From contig NZ_QUZH01000015.1 of the NCBI RefSeq assembly GCF_009761675.1, forward strand, positions 160,737 to 224,736: a DNA stretch of 64,000 nucleotides, read 5' to 3'. The DNA is from Bhargavaea sp. CC-171006 (GTDB lineage: Bacteria > Bacillota > Bacilli > Bacillales_A > Planococcaceae). The notes beneath the pieces are model-generated. The model saw only the letters and a program-made list of their open reading frames with translations. It was not told the DNA's origin and ran no database searches. Both the position numbers and the translations under genes were made by a program. Each line of letters starts with the position of its first letter. Position 1 is the stretch's first letter. This document shows, in pieces, positions 6,919 through 14,659 of the stretch.

Positions 6919-8256
6919 ATGAGCCTAAGTGTCATTGGATTTCTAACCATACTGGTAATCGTCGCCCTGCTGATCAGCGGGAAGGTCACTCCGATTGTTG
7001 CGATGGTCATTCCGCCGATTATCGGTGCTTTGATCGCGGGGTTCACCTTCTCCGAACTGGGGACTTTCTTCGATGACGGGATCGCCACAGTCATCTCAGT
7101 CGCTGTCATGTTCATCTTCGCAATCATCTTCTTCGGCATTATGCAGGATGCCGGGTTGTTTGACCCGATCATCAGCAAGATGGTCACCTGGTCGAGGGGA
7201 AATGTCATCCTCGTCAGCATCGCCACGGTCCTGATTGCCGCAATCGCCCAGCTGGACGGCTCGGGGGCTTCTACATTCCTGATCACGATCCCCGCCCTTC
7301 TCCCGCTCTATAAGCGGCTGAAGATGAACCCATATCTGCTGCTTTTGCTGGTCGGAGGTTCGGCCGCAATCATGAATATGCTTCCGTGGGGAGGCCCTCT
7401 TGGCCGTACGGCTTCCGTCCTCGGCATGGATGTCACGGAGCTTTGGAGACCGCTTATCCCGATTCAGGGAATCGGACTCGTTCTGATGTTGATTCTCGCC
7501 GTCCTTCTTGGAATGAGGGAACAGCGAAGGATCATCAAAAAGTATGGTTCTCTCGAAGTGGCAGCCACAATTGATCTGACCGCTGATGATGCCTTTCAGA
7601 GCGGGCCGGAGACAGCAGAAGCGGACAACTCCCTTGCACGGCCGAAACTGCTCTGGGTCAATGCGATCCTGGCCATCACCATCATTGCCCTGCTCATGTC
7701 GGGTATCATCCCGGCAGGCCTGGCCTTCATGATCGGGGTTGCCATCGCCCTGCCGATCAACTATCCGAGCACGAAAGACCAGATGGACCGGATCCGCGCA
7801 CATGCACCAAGCGCGCTCACAATGGCCTCCATTATCCTGGCGGCCGGACTGTTCCTCGGCATCCTGAACGGGACAGGCATGCTGACTGCCATCGCGACTG
7901 ACGCAGTCAATATCCTGCCGGCCTCTGTCGCGCCTTATCTTCATATCATCATCGGGATTCTCGGCGTTCCGTTCGACCTGCTCCTCAGCACGGACGCCTA
8001 CTACTTCGGCCTATTCCCTGTAGCCGAGCAGATCGCAGCGACGTACGGCGTACCTTCGCTGTCCACTGCCTACGCGATGATCATCGGGAACATCGTTGGT
8101 ACGTTCGTCAGCCCGCTTGCACCTGCCGTCTGGCTCGCGCTTGGGCTTTCCGGGCTCGAGATGGGCAAGCACCTGCGCTACTCCCTTTTCTGGTTGTGGG
8201 GACTGGCCCTCGTGCTTCTGTTCATCGCCGTATTGATGGGACTTATCCAGGTTTAA
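6919..8256 (+). CDS. citM: CitMHS family metal-citrate:proton symporter
   Basis: A 445-residue transporter with about twelve membrane segments. Members of CitMHS carry citrate complexed with a divalent metal (Mg in CitM, Ca in CitH) together with protons. The block AQLDGSGASTFLITIPALLPLYKRLKMNPYLLLLLVGGSAAIMNMLPWGGPLGRTASVLGMD is highly characteristic, as is LSTDAYYFGLFPVAEQIAATYGVP near the C-terminus. Length matches the family (about 430-450). GGAAGGGG precedes the ATG. Placement directly after the CitA-type kinase and its regulator supports substrate-induced citrate uptake. Which metal is preferred cannot be read from the sequence. Confidence 0.92.
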   Translation: MSLSVIGFLTILVIVALLISGKVTPIVAMVIPPIIGALIAGFTFSELGTFFDDGIATVISVAVMFIFAIIFFGIMQDAGLFDPIISKMVTWSRGNVILVSIATVLIAAIAQLDGSGASTFLITIPALLPLYKRLKMNPYLLLLLVGGSAAIMNMLPWGGPLGRTASVLGMDVTELWRPLIPIQGIGLVLMLILAVLLGMREQRRIIKKYGSLEVAATIDLTADDAFQSGPETAEADNSLARPKLLWVNAILAITIIALLMSGIIPAGLAFMIGVAIALPINYPSTKDQMDRIRAHAPSALTMASIILAAGLFLGILNGTGMLTAIATDAVNILPASVAPYLHIIIGILGVPFDLLLSTDAYYFGLFPVAEQIAATYGVPSLSTAYAMIIGNIVGTFVSPLAPAVWLALGLSGLEMGKHLRYSLFWLWGLALVLLFIAVLMGLIQV

Positions 8257-8260
8257 TCAG

Positions 8261-8294
8261 ACAACCCGCTCCGGGTCCGGAGCGGGTTGTTTTG
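8261..8294 (+). terminator. Terminator of citM
   Basis: A 12- to 14-bp stem ACAACCCGCTCC.. (8261-8274 with 8277-8290) and TTTT, 5 nt after the citM stop. The convergent hydrolase gene ends at 8307, so it may serve both directions. Confidence 0.85.
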
Positions 8295-8306
8295 TGTTCT
8301 CCAGTA

Positions 8307-9089
8307 TCAGAATTGCACGCTGAAGCTTGCGAACCGATGGATACCCGTGCCAAACCTTATTAGTTCCCGATTCCGCAGATCCCTGACAGCTTCCTTAACC
8401 TCTGTAAGAATCTGCGCGTCCAGCCCCACTGTGTTATGCGATCCGAAGACCCTGCTTACCCCCGGAATATCCGCAATGCGTTCCAGTGAACGGACCAGGT
8501 CTTCCGGATTCGTGGTCGGATAAAACGCGTAAATCGGCGTCTCATCGTACAGCAGATCCCCCGTGAACAGATAGCCCTTCGTTTCATCGTGGATGGTGAT
8601 GTGTCCCGGCGAATGTCCCGGCGTGTGGTAGATTCTCAGCACCCTGTTACCGAGGTTGAAGACATCCCCCTCTTTCAGAGTACCTGCGGGAACTCCCCGG
8701 AACGGACGGTAGGTTTCCGGATCGAAGCCGTGCGGCGTCGGAATGGTGATGTCACGAGTCATCTCTTTCCTGATCTGCTCGTCAGTCCGCCCTTTGATGC
8801 CGTTGACAATCCAGTCCAGCTCCTTTTCGTGGACATAGAACGTATCAAACTGCCCGTGACTGCCGATATGGTCCGCATGGACATGTGTCGTCAGCACTTC
8901 AACCTGCAGATCGGTCAGCCGGTCGGTGATCTTCCTGATATTGCCGATTCCGAGTCCGGTGTCGATCAGTATCGCCCTGTCCAGACCGATCAGTAAAAAC
9001 GAATGTACTTTTTCCCAATGGCCGTATTCGCTGATGGCGTATGTATCGGAATCAATTTGTTGAACTGTGAACCAGTCATCCCGGATCAT
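8307..9089 (-). CDS. Metallo-beta-lactamase-fold hydrolase
   Basis: A 260-residue MBL-fold protein with the metal-binding HxHxDH motif in LTTHVHADHIGSHG, a third-ligand His in RIYHTPGHSPGHI, and the Asp of YLFTGDLLYDETPIYAF. The N-terminus is FTVQQIDSDTYAISEYGHWEKVHSFLLIGLDRAILIDTGLGIG. This subgroup includes glyoxalase-II-like and lactonase-like enzymes; the substrate is not evident. GGGGGGAT precedes the ATG. Only 11 bp separate it from the aspartate dehydrogenase gene upstream, so they are probably co-transcribed, which hints at a role connected to the product of that enzyme. Confidence 0.85.
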   Translation of the reverse strand: MIRDDWFTVQQIDSDTYAISEYGHWEKVHSFLLIGLDRAILIDTGLGIGNIRKITDRLTDLQVEVLTTHVHADHIGSHGQFDTFYVHEKELDWIVNGIKGRTDEQIRKEMTRDITIPTPHGFDPETYRPFRGVPAGTLKEGDVFNLGNRVLRIYHTPGHSPGHITIHDETKGYLFTGDLLYDETPIYAFYPTTNPEDLVRSLERIADIPGVSRVFGSHNTVGLDAQILTEVKEAVRDLRNRELIRFGTGIHRFASFSVQF

Positions 9090-9100
9090 CCTATCCCCCC

Positions 9101-9880
9101 TTATCCGATAACCACCGGACTCCCTTGGTTTTTCAATGCAGCCAGGACGCTGAGAGCCGCCAGATAACTTGTTTTCGGATTGCCCGGCATGGGCAGGTTT
9201 TCGATTGTCGCCGCCATGCTTCCGAAACTCCCCTCCGCCTCGACCGTATGGGTGTTCCGATTCACGGACGGATCCGCGATCACTCTGACCTTCGCCATTT
9301 CTGTTCCGATGCCGGCGAGCGACAGGGCAAGGGCGACATTGACGTTTTTCGGGAACTTCTTGATCGCCTCGCCCGCAGGGCCCTCAAAAAGCAGCTTTTC
9401 TTCGCTGATGCCCTCAAGCCCGAGAGATGCCGGTGATTTTCTTGTAGTGATCATCACCTTCTCCAATCCGCCTGAAGCATTCGCGGATTTCAGCAGATCC
9501 AGGCCGCCGATCGCACCCGACGGCAGGTGGACGGTGCATCCGTTCTTCTTGGCGGTTTTCCTGACTTCCTCCAGAAAAACGGCGTCCGCAAATGCGCCAA
9601 TGCTGCTGACGATCAGATCTTTTTCATTCTCCAGAACCGGAACCGAATAGGCGGCGGCCACTTCCACCGCCGCCGCCTCGACCACGATATCGACGTCAGA
9701 TCCGATGAATGATTCAAAATCATGATGAAACTGAGCCTCGTACTGTTCCGACAGTTGCCCGCCGGTCTCCCGGTTGCGTCCGAAAATGGCGGTGACGGTT
9801 CCCGCGGTCTGTTTTTCTTCGTTGATGCTCTTAAGCAGGTAACTCGCTATATTTCCGGTTCCCATAATGCCGATTTTCAC
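9101..9880 (-). CDS. nadX: L-aspartate dehydrogenase family protein
   Basis: A 259-residue NAD(P)-dependent enzyme. The N-terminal Rossmann fold starts KIGIMGTGNIASYLL, and the C-terminal DUF108 domain shows VHLPSGAIGGLDLLKSA, KNVNVALALSLAGIGTE with a catalytic-region Asn, RVIADPSVNRNTHTVEAEGSFG and the ending NPKTSYLAALSVLAAL, all signature blocks of aspartate dehydrogenase. Such enzymes convert aspartate to iminoaspartate for NAD synthesis or catabolise aspartate-like amino acids. No nadA or nadC is adjacent. The GTG at 9880 has GAGGGGGAG 7 nt upstream; extending the frame further 5' would lose this site. Confidence 0.85.
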   Translation of the reverse strand: MKIGIMGTGNIASYLLKSINEEKQTAGTVTAIFGRNRETGGQLSEQYEAQFHHDFESFIGSDVDIVVEAAAVEVAAAYSVPVLENEKDLIVSSIGAFADAVFLEEVRKTAKKNGCTVHLPSGAIGGLDLLKSANASGGLEKVMITTRKSPASLGLEGISEEKLLFEGPAGEAIKKFPKNVNVALALSLAGIGTEMAKVRVIADPSVNRNTHTVEAEGSFGSMAATIENLPMPGNPKTSYLAALSVLAALKNQGSPVVIG

Positions 9881-10024
9881 AATGAGTCTCCCCCTCAGCA
9901 ATTGTCTAATCAGGATGCACGACCATGGACTGTCTTCCACACCGGCCTGTCCGACTCCTCCGGATGGATTTACTTGACTAGACCACTGATGCTTTTAAAA
10001 GAAAGCTCCGTCAATGCAACAAGT
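9881..10024 (-). other. Intergenic region upstream of nadX
   Basis: About 140 bp with no gene. It should hold the promoter of the nadX-MBL operon on the reverse strand; the best candidate (TTGACG-like element near 10010-10016 with a poor -10) is weak. Confidence 0.3.
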
Positions 10025-10286
10025 AAAGGGGCTGTCCGAAAAGTGTATTTCCATCATAAAATGCAAAACAGCAGTGGCTCTGATCGCTTTCCGCGGGCGT
10101 TGCCTTAGTCTCCTCGGACTCCGTCCTGCGGGGTCTTCGGCTAACGCTATTCCCGCAGGACAGGGAAGCCTCCTCGAACAAGCCTCGCACGAAGGAAATG
10201 CGAAAGCATTTTCGAGGAGTCTCTCGACGCCACTGCTGTTTGCCATAGATACAAGAATTTAATTACTTATTGGTCAGCCCCTTTTT
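10025..10286. repeat. MITE-like non-coding element with 55-nt imperfect terminal inverted repeats
   Basis: The ends AAAGGGGCTGTCCGAAAAGT (10025 onward) and, on the other strand, AAAGGGGCTGACCAATAAGT (ending about 10284) match at 17 of 21 positions. The match resumes 40 nt inside as GCAAAACAGCAGTGGC (10063-10078) against GCAAACAGCAGTGGC (10229-10243 reversed), so the whole 55-nt ends are inverted repeats. The interior holds one copy of the dispersed GC-rich repeat, an inverted repeat CTCCTCGAA/TTCGAGGAG and a perfect hairpin AAATGC-GAAA-GCATTT at 10196-10211. It encodes no protein. No clear target-site duplication was seen. Confidence 0.55.
10079..10180 (+). repeat. Dispersed GC-rich repeat, copy A
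   Basis: Segments CGCTTTCCGCGGGCGTTGCC, GGGGTCTTCGGCTAACGCTA and TTCCCGCAGGA recur in the same order at 39.5 kb and 47.0 kb. The copy has internal dyad symmetry (CCGCGGGC against GCCCGC-like arms around TTCCCGCAGG). It lies inside the MITE-like element. Confidence 0.7.
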
Positions 10287-10291
10287 CTGAG

Positions 10292-11083
10292 TCACTTCCT
10301 GACCGCCTGGGCTTTTGAGAGAAGCGGGCGCCCATTGTCCCAGATGACATTGACCGGAATGCCGAAGAATTCGGACATGCGCTCTCTTGTGACAAGTTTT
10401 TCCGTGGCACCGGCATCGAAAACCTGCCCTTCCTTCAGAAGTAGTGTCTTGTTGAAGGCCGGCAGGATCTCCTCGATGTGGTGCGTGACATAAAGGATTG
10501 TAGGCGCGTCCGGCCTTTGTGCGATCCGCCCGATCGATTCCAGCAATTCCTCACGCGCAAGGAAGTCGAGCCCGTTTGTCGGTTCATCCAGGATCAGCAG
10601 TTCCGGATCAGCCATCAGCGCACGCCCGATCAGCACCCGCTGTTTTTCACCTTGTGACAGCGTGTCGTAGCGGCGGTTGGCATATTCGAGGCAGCCGAGT
10701 TCCCTGAGGATGTCGACCCCCTTCCGGTCGATCTCTTCCGTCGTCTCCTCATGCAGCCCGAACGATGCGTACGCGCCGCTCAGGACGACCTCATACGCAT
10801 TGTCCCCCGGCTCAAGCTTTTCCTGGACCAGTGACGAGACAAATCCGATCCTTCTGCGCAGCCGCTCCGCAAGGTACGTCTTCCCGAACTCCATCCCGAG
10901 CACACGGATCGTTCCTGTTGTCGGGAACAGATAGGCGTTGATGAGTTCAAGCAGCGATGTTTTCCCTGCCCCGTTCAGCCCGTACAGCACCCAGTGATCC
11001 CCTTTTTCGACCTTCCAATTGATGTCTTTCAGTATCCATTTCCCCTCCCGCTTGCGGGAGACGTTTTCCATCTCGATGATCAC
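10292..11083 (-). CDS. ylmA: ABC transporter ATP-binding protein, YlmA-like
   Basis: A 263-residue ATPase subunit. Walker A is GLNGAGKTS near residue 35, the Q-loop region is FVSSLVQEKLEPGDNAYEVVLSGAYASFGL, the signature is LSQGEKQR, Walker B is LLILDEPTNGLD and the switch His is in YVTHHIEEI. No permease gene is adjacent, as for B. subtilis ylmA, so its membrane partner or soluble role is unknown. It resembles the molybdate/iron-type ATPases with the C-terminal tail RERMSEFFGIPVNVIWDNGRPLLSK. The ATG is at 11083; a reverse-strand AAGGTG lies upstream. Confidence 0.82.
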   Translation of the reverse strand: MIIEMENVSRKREGKWILKDINWKVEKGDHWVLYGLNGAGKTSLLELINAYLFPTTGTIRVLGMEFGKTYLAERLRRRIGFVSSLVQEKLEPGDNAYEVVLSGAYASFGLHEETTEEIDRKGVDILRELGCLEYANRRYDTLSQGEKQRVLIGRALMADPELLILDEPTNGLDFLAREELLESIGRIAQRPDAPTILYVTHHIEEILPAFNKTLLLKEGQVFDAGATEKLVTRERMSEFFGIPVNVIWDNGRPLLSKAQAVRK

Positions 11084-11136
11084 AGCTTCACCTTCTTAAT
11101 GTTCTGACTATATTGTACACCTGATTGAACATAGGA

Positions 11137-11165
11137 AAAAGAGGCCCCTCGCCGGAGCCTCTTTT
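11137..11165 (-). terminator. Terminator of the pst-phoU operon
   Basis: AAAAGAGGC (11137-11145) pairs with GCCTCTTTT (11157-11165) and is followed by T residues on the reverse strand. It lies directly after the phoU stop codon at 11168. Confidence 0.85.
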
Positions 11166-11167
11166 AA

Positions 11168-11830
11168 TCATTCATTCAGATTCAGTGTTTTCCCCTTGAC
11201 CATGAAAATGATATTCTCGGCCATGTTCGTGACGTGGTCGCCGACCCGTTCGAGATGGCGGCTGATAAAGGCCAGCTGGGTGATCTGGTTGACATAGTCC
11301 GGGTTCCGGTGCATGTAGCCCATGAGTTCCTGGATCATCCGGCCGTATGCCTCGTCGATCGCATCATCTTCTTTGGCAAGCTCGAATGCAAGGTCGATGT
11401 CCTCCAGGTCATAGGCGTCAAACGCCTTCCTGAGCATGACTCCCACGGCATCCGCCATTTTCGGGATGTCAACGATCGGTTTGATGAGCGGTTCTTCTCC
11501 GATGTGGAGCGTACTTTTCGCGATGTTCACCGCGAGGTCGCCAATACGTTCAACGTCGGTCGAGATTTTGAGCGCGACAATGATTTTACGGAGGTCGGTC
11601 GCAACTGGCTGCTGCTGTGTGATCAGCTGGATCACTTTCTGGTTGATCTCCTCATCCAGCGCGTTGATCTCGGCGTCTTTCTGTTTGACCGCTTTTGCCA
11701 GTGTCAGGTTTTGCGTTTTCAGTGCGTCCATCGAATCCCCGAGCTGGCGCTCCGCGAGATCCACCATCCGGAGAAGCTTACCCTTCAGTTCTTCCAGTTC
11801 CGATTCAAACGTTTTGCGTACATTTCCCAT
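11168..11830 (-). CDS. phoU: Phosphate-signalling complex protein PhoU
   Basis: A 220-residue all-helical protein with two repeated PhoU domains: MRKTF-like N-terminus (VRKTFESELEELKGKLLRMVDLAERQLGDSMDAL) and the metal-binding style motifs EINALDEEINQ and EDDAIDEAYGRM, plus DVERIGDLAVNIAK and HLERVGDHVTNMAENI. PhoU couples the PstSCAB importer to the sensor kinase PhoR and restrains uptake when phosphate is plentiful. The ATG at 11830 gives a typical family start; in-frame upstream codons have no relatives. Some Bacillales lack phoU in the pst operon, so its presence here is useful. It is the last gene of the operon, 25 bp after pstB. Confidence 0.94.
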   Translation of the reverse strand: MGNVRKTFESELEELKGKLLRMVDLAERQLGDSMDALKTQNLTLAKAVKQKDAEINALDEEINQKVIQLITQQQPVATDLRKIIVALKISTDVERIGDLAVNIAKSTLHIGEEPLIKPIVDIPKMADAVGVMLRKAFDAYDLEDIDLAFELAKEDDAIDEAYGRMIQELMGYMHRNPDYVNQITQLAFISRHLERVGDHVTNMAENIIFMVKGKTLNLNE

Positions 11831-11855
11831 ATTCCTCAACCTCGTGTCCCCCTTC

Positions 11856-12692
11856 TTAGCCGAACCGGCCGGAGATGTAATCTTCGGTCCGCTGGTCGGC
11901 CGGGTTTTGGAAAATCTTATTCGTGTCATCGAACTCAATGACTTCCCCGTTCAGGAAGAACGCCGTTTTGTCCGATATCCGCGCGGCTTGCTGCATGTTG
12001 TGCGTGACAATGATGATCGAGTAGTTTTCTTTGAGTTCCTGTACGAGTTCCTCGACTTTAAGCGTGGAAATCGGGTCGAGGGCGGATGTCGGTTCGTCCA
12101 TCAGGATGACGTCCGGCTCGATCGCCAGTGCGCGGGCGATGCAGATCCGTTGCTGCTGACCACCCGAGAGCGAGTAGGCATTCGTGCTCAGACGGTCCTT
12201 GACCTCATCCCAGATTGCCGCGCCGCGAAGGCTCTGCTCAACAATCTCATCAAGAATCTTCTTGTTCTTGATGCCGTGAATGCGCGGGCCATAAGCGATG
12301 TTGTCGTAGATTGATTTCGGGAACGGGTTCGGCTTCTGGAACACCATGCCGACCCTTGTGCGGAGTTCCTCTACAGAATACTTGGCGTCGAAGATGTTGC
12401 GGCCACGATAGAGGATTTCGCCGGATGTCCGGACGCCGTCGACAAGTTCCACCATGCGGTTGAGCGTTTTGATGTAGGTGGACTTCCCGCAGCCCGAAGG
12501 ACCGATGATTGCCGTGACTTCGTTTTCGCGGATCGGCAGGTCGATGTTCTTCAGAGCGTGGTGGCTGCCATACCAGAGGTTCAGCTGCTTTGTATCATAA
12601 ACGACCGGCTTTGCCGTTTCCCGGATTGGTGCTTCCACCGGGCTCACGGCTGCTTGGGTCTCTTTATCGGTTCGGTTCATAAGTTGTACCAT
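11856..12692 (-). CDS. pstB: Phosphate ABC transporter ATP-binding protein PstB
   Basis: A 278-residue ATPase that energises high-affinity phosphate import. After a 30-residue N-terminal extension come [15 protein letters not shown], Walker [10 protein letters not shown], the PstB-specific Q-loop region [26 protein letters not shown], signature LSGGQQQR, Walker [14 protein letters not shown], and the ending [34 protein letters not shown], which is diagnostic for PstB. GGAGG lies 9 nt before the ATG. It sits between pstA and phoU. Confidence 0.97.
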   Translation of the reverse strand: MVQLMNRTDKETQAAVSPVEAPIRETAKPVVYDTKQLNLWYGSHHALKNIDLPIRENEVTAIIGPSGCGKSTYIKTLNRMVELVDGVRTSGEILYRGRNIFDAKYSVEELRTRVGMVFQKPNPFPKSIYDNIAYGPRIHGIKNKKILDEIVEQSLRGAAIWDEVKDRLSTNAYSLSGGQQQRICIARALAIEPDVILMDEPTSALDPISTLKVEELVQELKENYSIIIVTHNMQQAARISDKTAFFLNGEVIEFDDTNKIFQNPADQRTEDYISGRFG

Positions 12693-12712
12693 TCCTTTTT
12701 TCCTCCCAGTTC

Positions 12713-13624
12713 TCAGTATCGCTTCTGGAATTTATTCCGGATCAGGACAGCAATCGAATTCATCAAAAGCAGGAACGCCATGAGAACAATGATGCCCGCG
12801 GAGGCAACTTTCTGGAAGTCTGCCTGCGGCCGTTTCGCCCAGTCGTAGATCTGCATCGGCAGTGCCGTGAAGGTATCCATGACACCCGACGGCAGGAATT
12901 GGATGATGACCGGCACACCGATGACGATGAGCGGCGCGGTCTCTCCGACCGCCCGGGATAGGGCGAGGATGCTGCCTGTCAGGATGCCCGGGATCGCACT
13001 TGGAAGAACGACACGGACAATGGTCTGCCATTTGGTCGCGCCCATCCCGTAGGACGCTTCACGCACATGCTGGGGCACGGCACGGATCGCTTCCTGGGCG
13101 GCAACAATGATGACCGGAAGGATGAGCAGGCTCATCGTGAATCCGGCGGCCAGGATGCTGTTTCCGAGAGCCAGCGCCCGTACGAAGATCGTCAGGCCGA
13201 GAAGACCGAAGACGACGGACGGGACGCCTGCCAGATTCGAGATGTTCATGCGGATAAAGTCATTGACCCGATTTTTCTTGGCGTATTCCTCCAGGTAGAT
13301 CGCCGTGCCGATTCCGTGGAACATCGAAACCGGTGCGACGACCGCCATGAGCCAGAGCGATCCGACGAGGGCAGCCTTGATGCCTGCCTTCTCCGGGAAG
13401 CGCGATGCAAAGTTCTGGAAGAAGTCGGCAGACAGGAAGCCGATGCCCTGCGACAGGATCCTGTAGAACAGGATGCCGAGCACGAGCAGCGCCACAAGTG
13501 TCGCCATGAAGAACAAAGTTTTGAAAACGCTATTGGTAATTTTCCGGCCGTCCATCCGCTTGGACACGGACGCCGGATCAATAAAGCGTTTGTTGACGCC
13601 GGGTTGCTGTTCAGTGATTCTCAT
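12713..13624 (-). CDS. pstA: Phosphate ABC transporter permease PstA
   Basis: A 303-residue permease with six predicted membrane helices. A 40-residue cytoplasmic N-terminus precedes TM1 ([19 protein letters not shown]). The EAA-type coupling loop is [59 protein letters not shown], which contains the ArgAlaxGlyGlu motif needed for phosphate translocation. The gene abuts pstC with only one base between stop and start, so the two subunits are co-translated and form the membrane channel. Confidence 0.96.
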   Translation of the reverse strand: MRITEQQPGVNKRFIDPASVSKRMDGRKITNSVFKTLFFMATLVALLVLGILFYRILSQGIGFLSADFFQNFASRFPEKAGIKAALVGSLWLMAVVAPVSMFHGIGTAIYLEEYAKKNRVNDFIRMNISNLAGVPSVVFGLLGLTIFVRALALGNSILAAGFTMSLLILPVIIVAAQEAIRAVPQHVREASYGMGATKWQTIVRVVLPSAIPGILTGSILALSRAVGETAPLIVIGVPVIIQFLPSGVMDTFTALPMQIYDWAKRPQADFQKVASAGIIVLMAFLLLMNSIAVLIRNKFQKRY

Positions 13625-13625
13625 C

Positions 13626-14573
13626 TTAATACGCCTCCCTGAATCGTTTCGTGATGCGGCTGGCCAGGAAGTTCATCAGGAGTGTGAAGAGGAACAGTGT
13701 GAAACCGACAGCATAGATCGAATAGTAGATCGGCGTGCCGTACCCTGCGTCACCCGTGGAGACCTGCACGATATAAGCAGTCATCGTCTGGATGGAGCCG
13801 GTGAAATCCGCATCGAAGCGCGGGGTCGAACCGCCTGCGAGTGACACGATCATCGTCTCTCCGATCGCACGCGATGTAGCCAGAACAACCGATGCGAGGA
13901 TTCCGGAAAGGGCCGCCGGAAGGACTACTTTCATCGCGACTTCAAATTTCGTCGCGCCCATCGCAAGGGCCCCTTCCCGCATGGCATTCGGGACTGCACT
14001 CATGGCGTCTTCGGAAAGTGAAGCGATCATCGGAATGATCATAAAACCGACCACGATCCCGGGACTGAGGGCATTGAAAATCTTCAGGTCCGGAATGATT
14101 GTCTGCAGGACCGGCGTCACGAATGTCAGAGCGAAGAATCCATAGACGATCGTCGGGACGCCCGCCAATACCTCAAGGACCGGCTTGATGATCCGGCGCG
14201 CGTTGTCCGTTGCATATTCGCTCAGATAGATCGCAGCTGCCAGGCCGATCGGAACTGCCACAACCACAGCAATCAGTGTGATCTTGAGCGTACCGACAAT
14301 CAGCGGCAGGATGCCAAATTTCGGTTCCTTATTGGAAAACGGCAGCCATTCTGTTCCGAAGATGAACGACAGGATCGGCACTTGTCTGAAGAACGTCACC
14401 GTCTCAAAGATCAGCGTGGCAACAATGCCTACAGTTGTCAGCACAGAGACGCCAGCAATCAGAAAGAGGATGACCGGGATGATTTTCTCGATGATTTTTT
14501 TTCTTTTGTTGTTTCCCGCTTTGGCGATCAGTTCCTGTACGGATGCCCGTTCCCGGGTAGTCGGATTTACCAT
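13626..14573 (-). CDS. pstC: Phosphate ABC transporter permease PstC
   Basis: A 315-residue permease with six membrane helices; TM1 is IIPVILFLIAGVSVLTTVGIVATLIF. The coupling loop is DAMSAVPNAMREGALAMGATKFEVAMKVVLPAALSGILASVVLATSRAIGETMIVSLAGG, with the RAIGET motif shared with PstA. Two adjacent ATG codons (14574-14576 and 14571-14573) are possible; the second has better spacing (6 nt) from GGAGG. It pairs with PstA and follows pstS after an attenuator hairpin. Confidence 0.95.
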   Translation of the reverse strand: MVNPTTRERASVQELIAKAGNNKRKKIIEKIIPVILFLIAGVSVLTTVGIVATLIFETVTFFRQVPILSFIFGTEWLPFSNKEPKFGILPLIVGTLKITLIAVVVAVPIGLAAAIYLSEYATDNARRIIKPVLEVLAGVPTIVYGFFALTFVTPVLQTIIPDLKIFNALSPGIVVGFMIIPMIASLSEDAMSAVPNAMREGALAMGATKFEVAMKVVLPAALSGILASVVLATSRAIGETMIVSLAGGSTPRFDADFTGSIQTMTAYIVQVSTGDAGYGTPIYYSIYAVGFTLFLFTLLMNFLASRITKRFREAY

Positions 14574-14598
14574 CATTTACCTCCATTTATTTGAAAAG

Positions 14599-14632
14599 CA
14601 GAAAGAAATGAGCAGCGGAATGCCGCTCATTT
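14599..14632 (-). terminator. Intercistronic attenuator between pstS and pstC
   Basis: AAATGAGC (14606-14613) and GCTCATTT (14625-14632) form an 8-bp stem, with an alternative inner AGCGG/CCGCT stem, followed on the reverse strand by CTTTCTGCTTTT. The T-tract is imperfect, so it probably terminates only part of the transcripts or protects the pstS 3' end, giving more binding protein than permease. Confidence 0.6.
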
Positions 14633-14659
14633 ACTCTGCAAAGAGATTAGAGATTAAAA

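Noticed and set aside
9995..10262. Short frames of about 80 codons on both strands within 10.0-10.26 kb
   Set aside because: They fall wholly inside the inverted-repeat element; both strands are open because of palindromic composition, and no ribosome-binding site is present.
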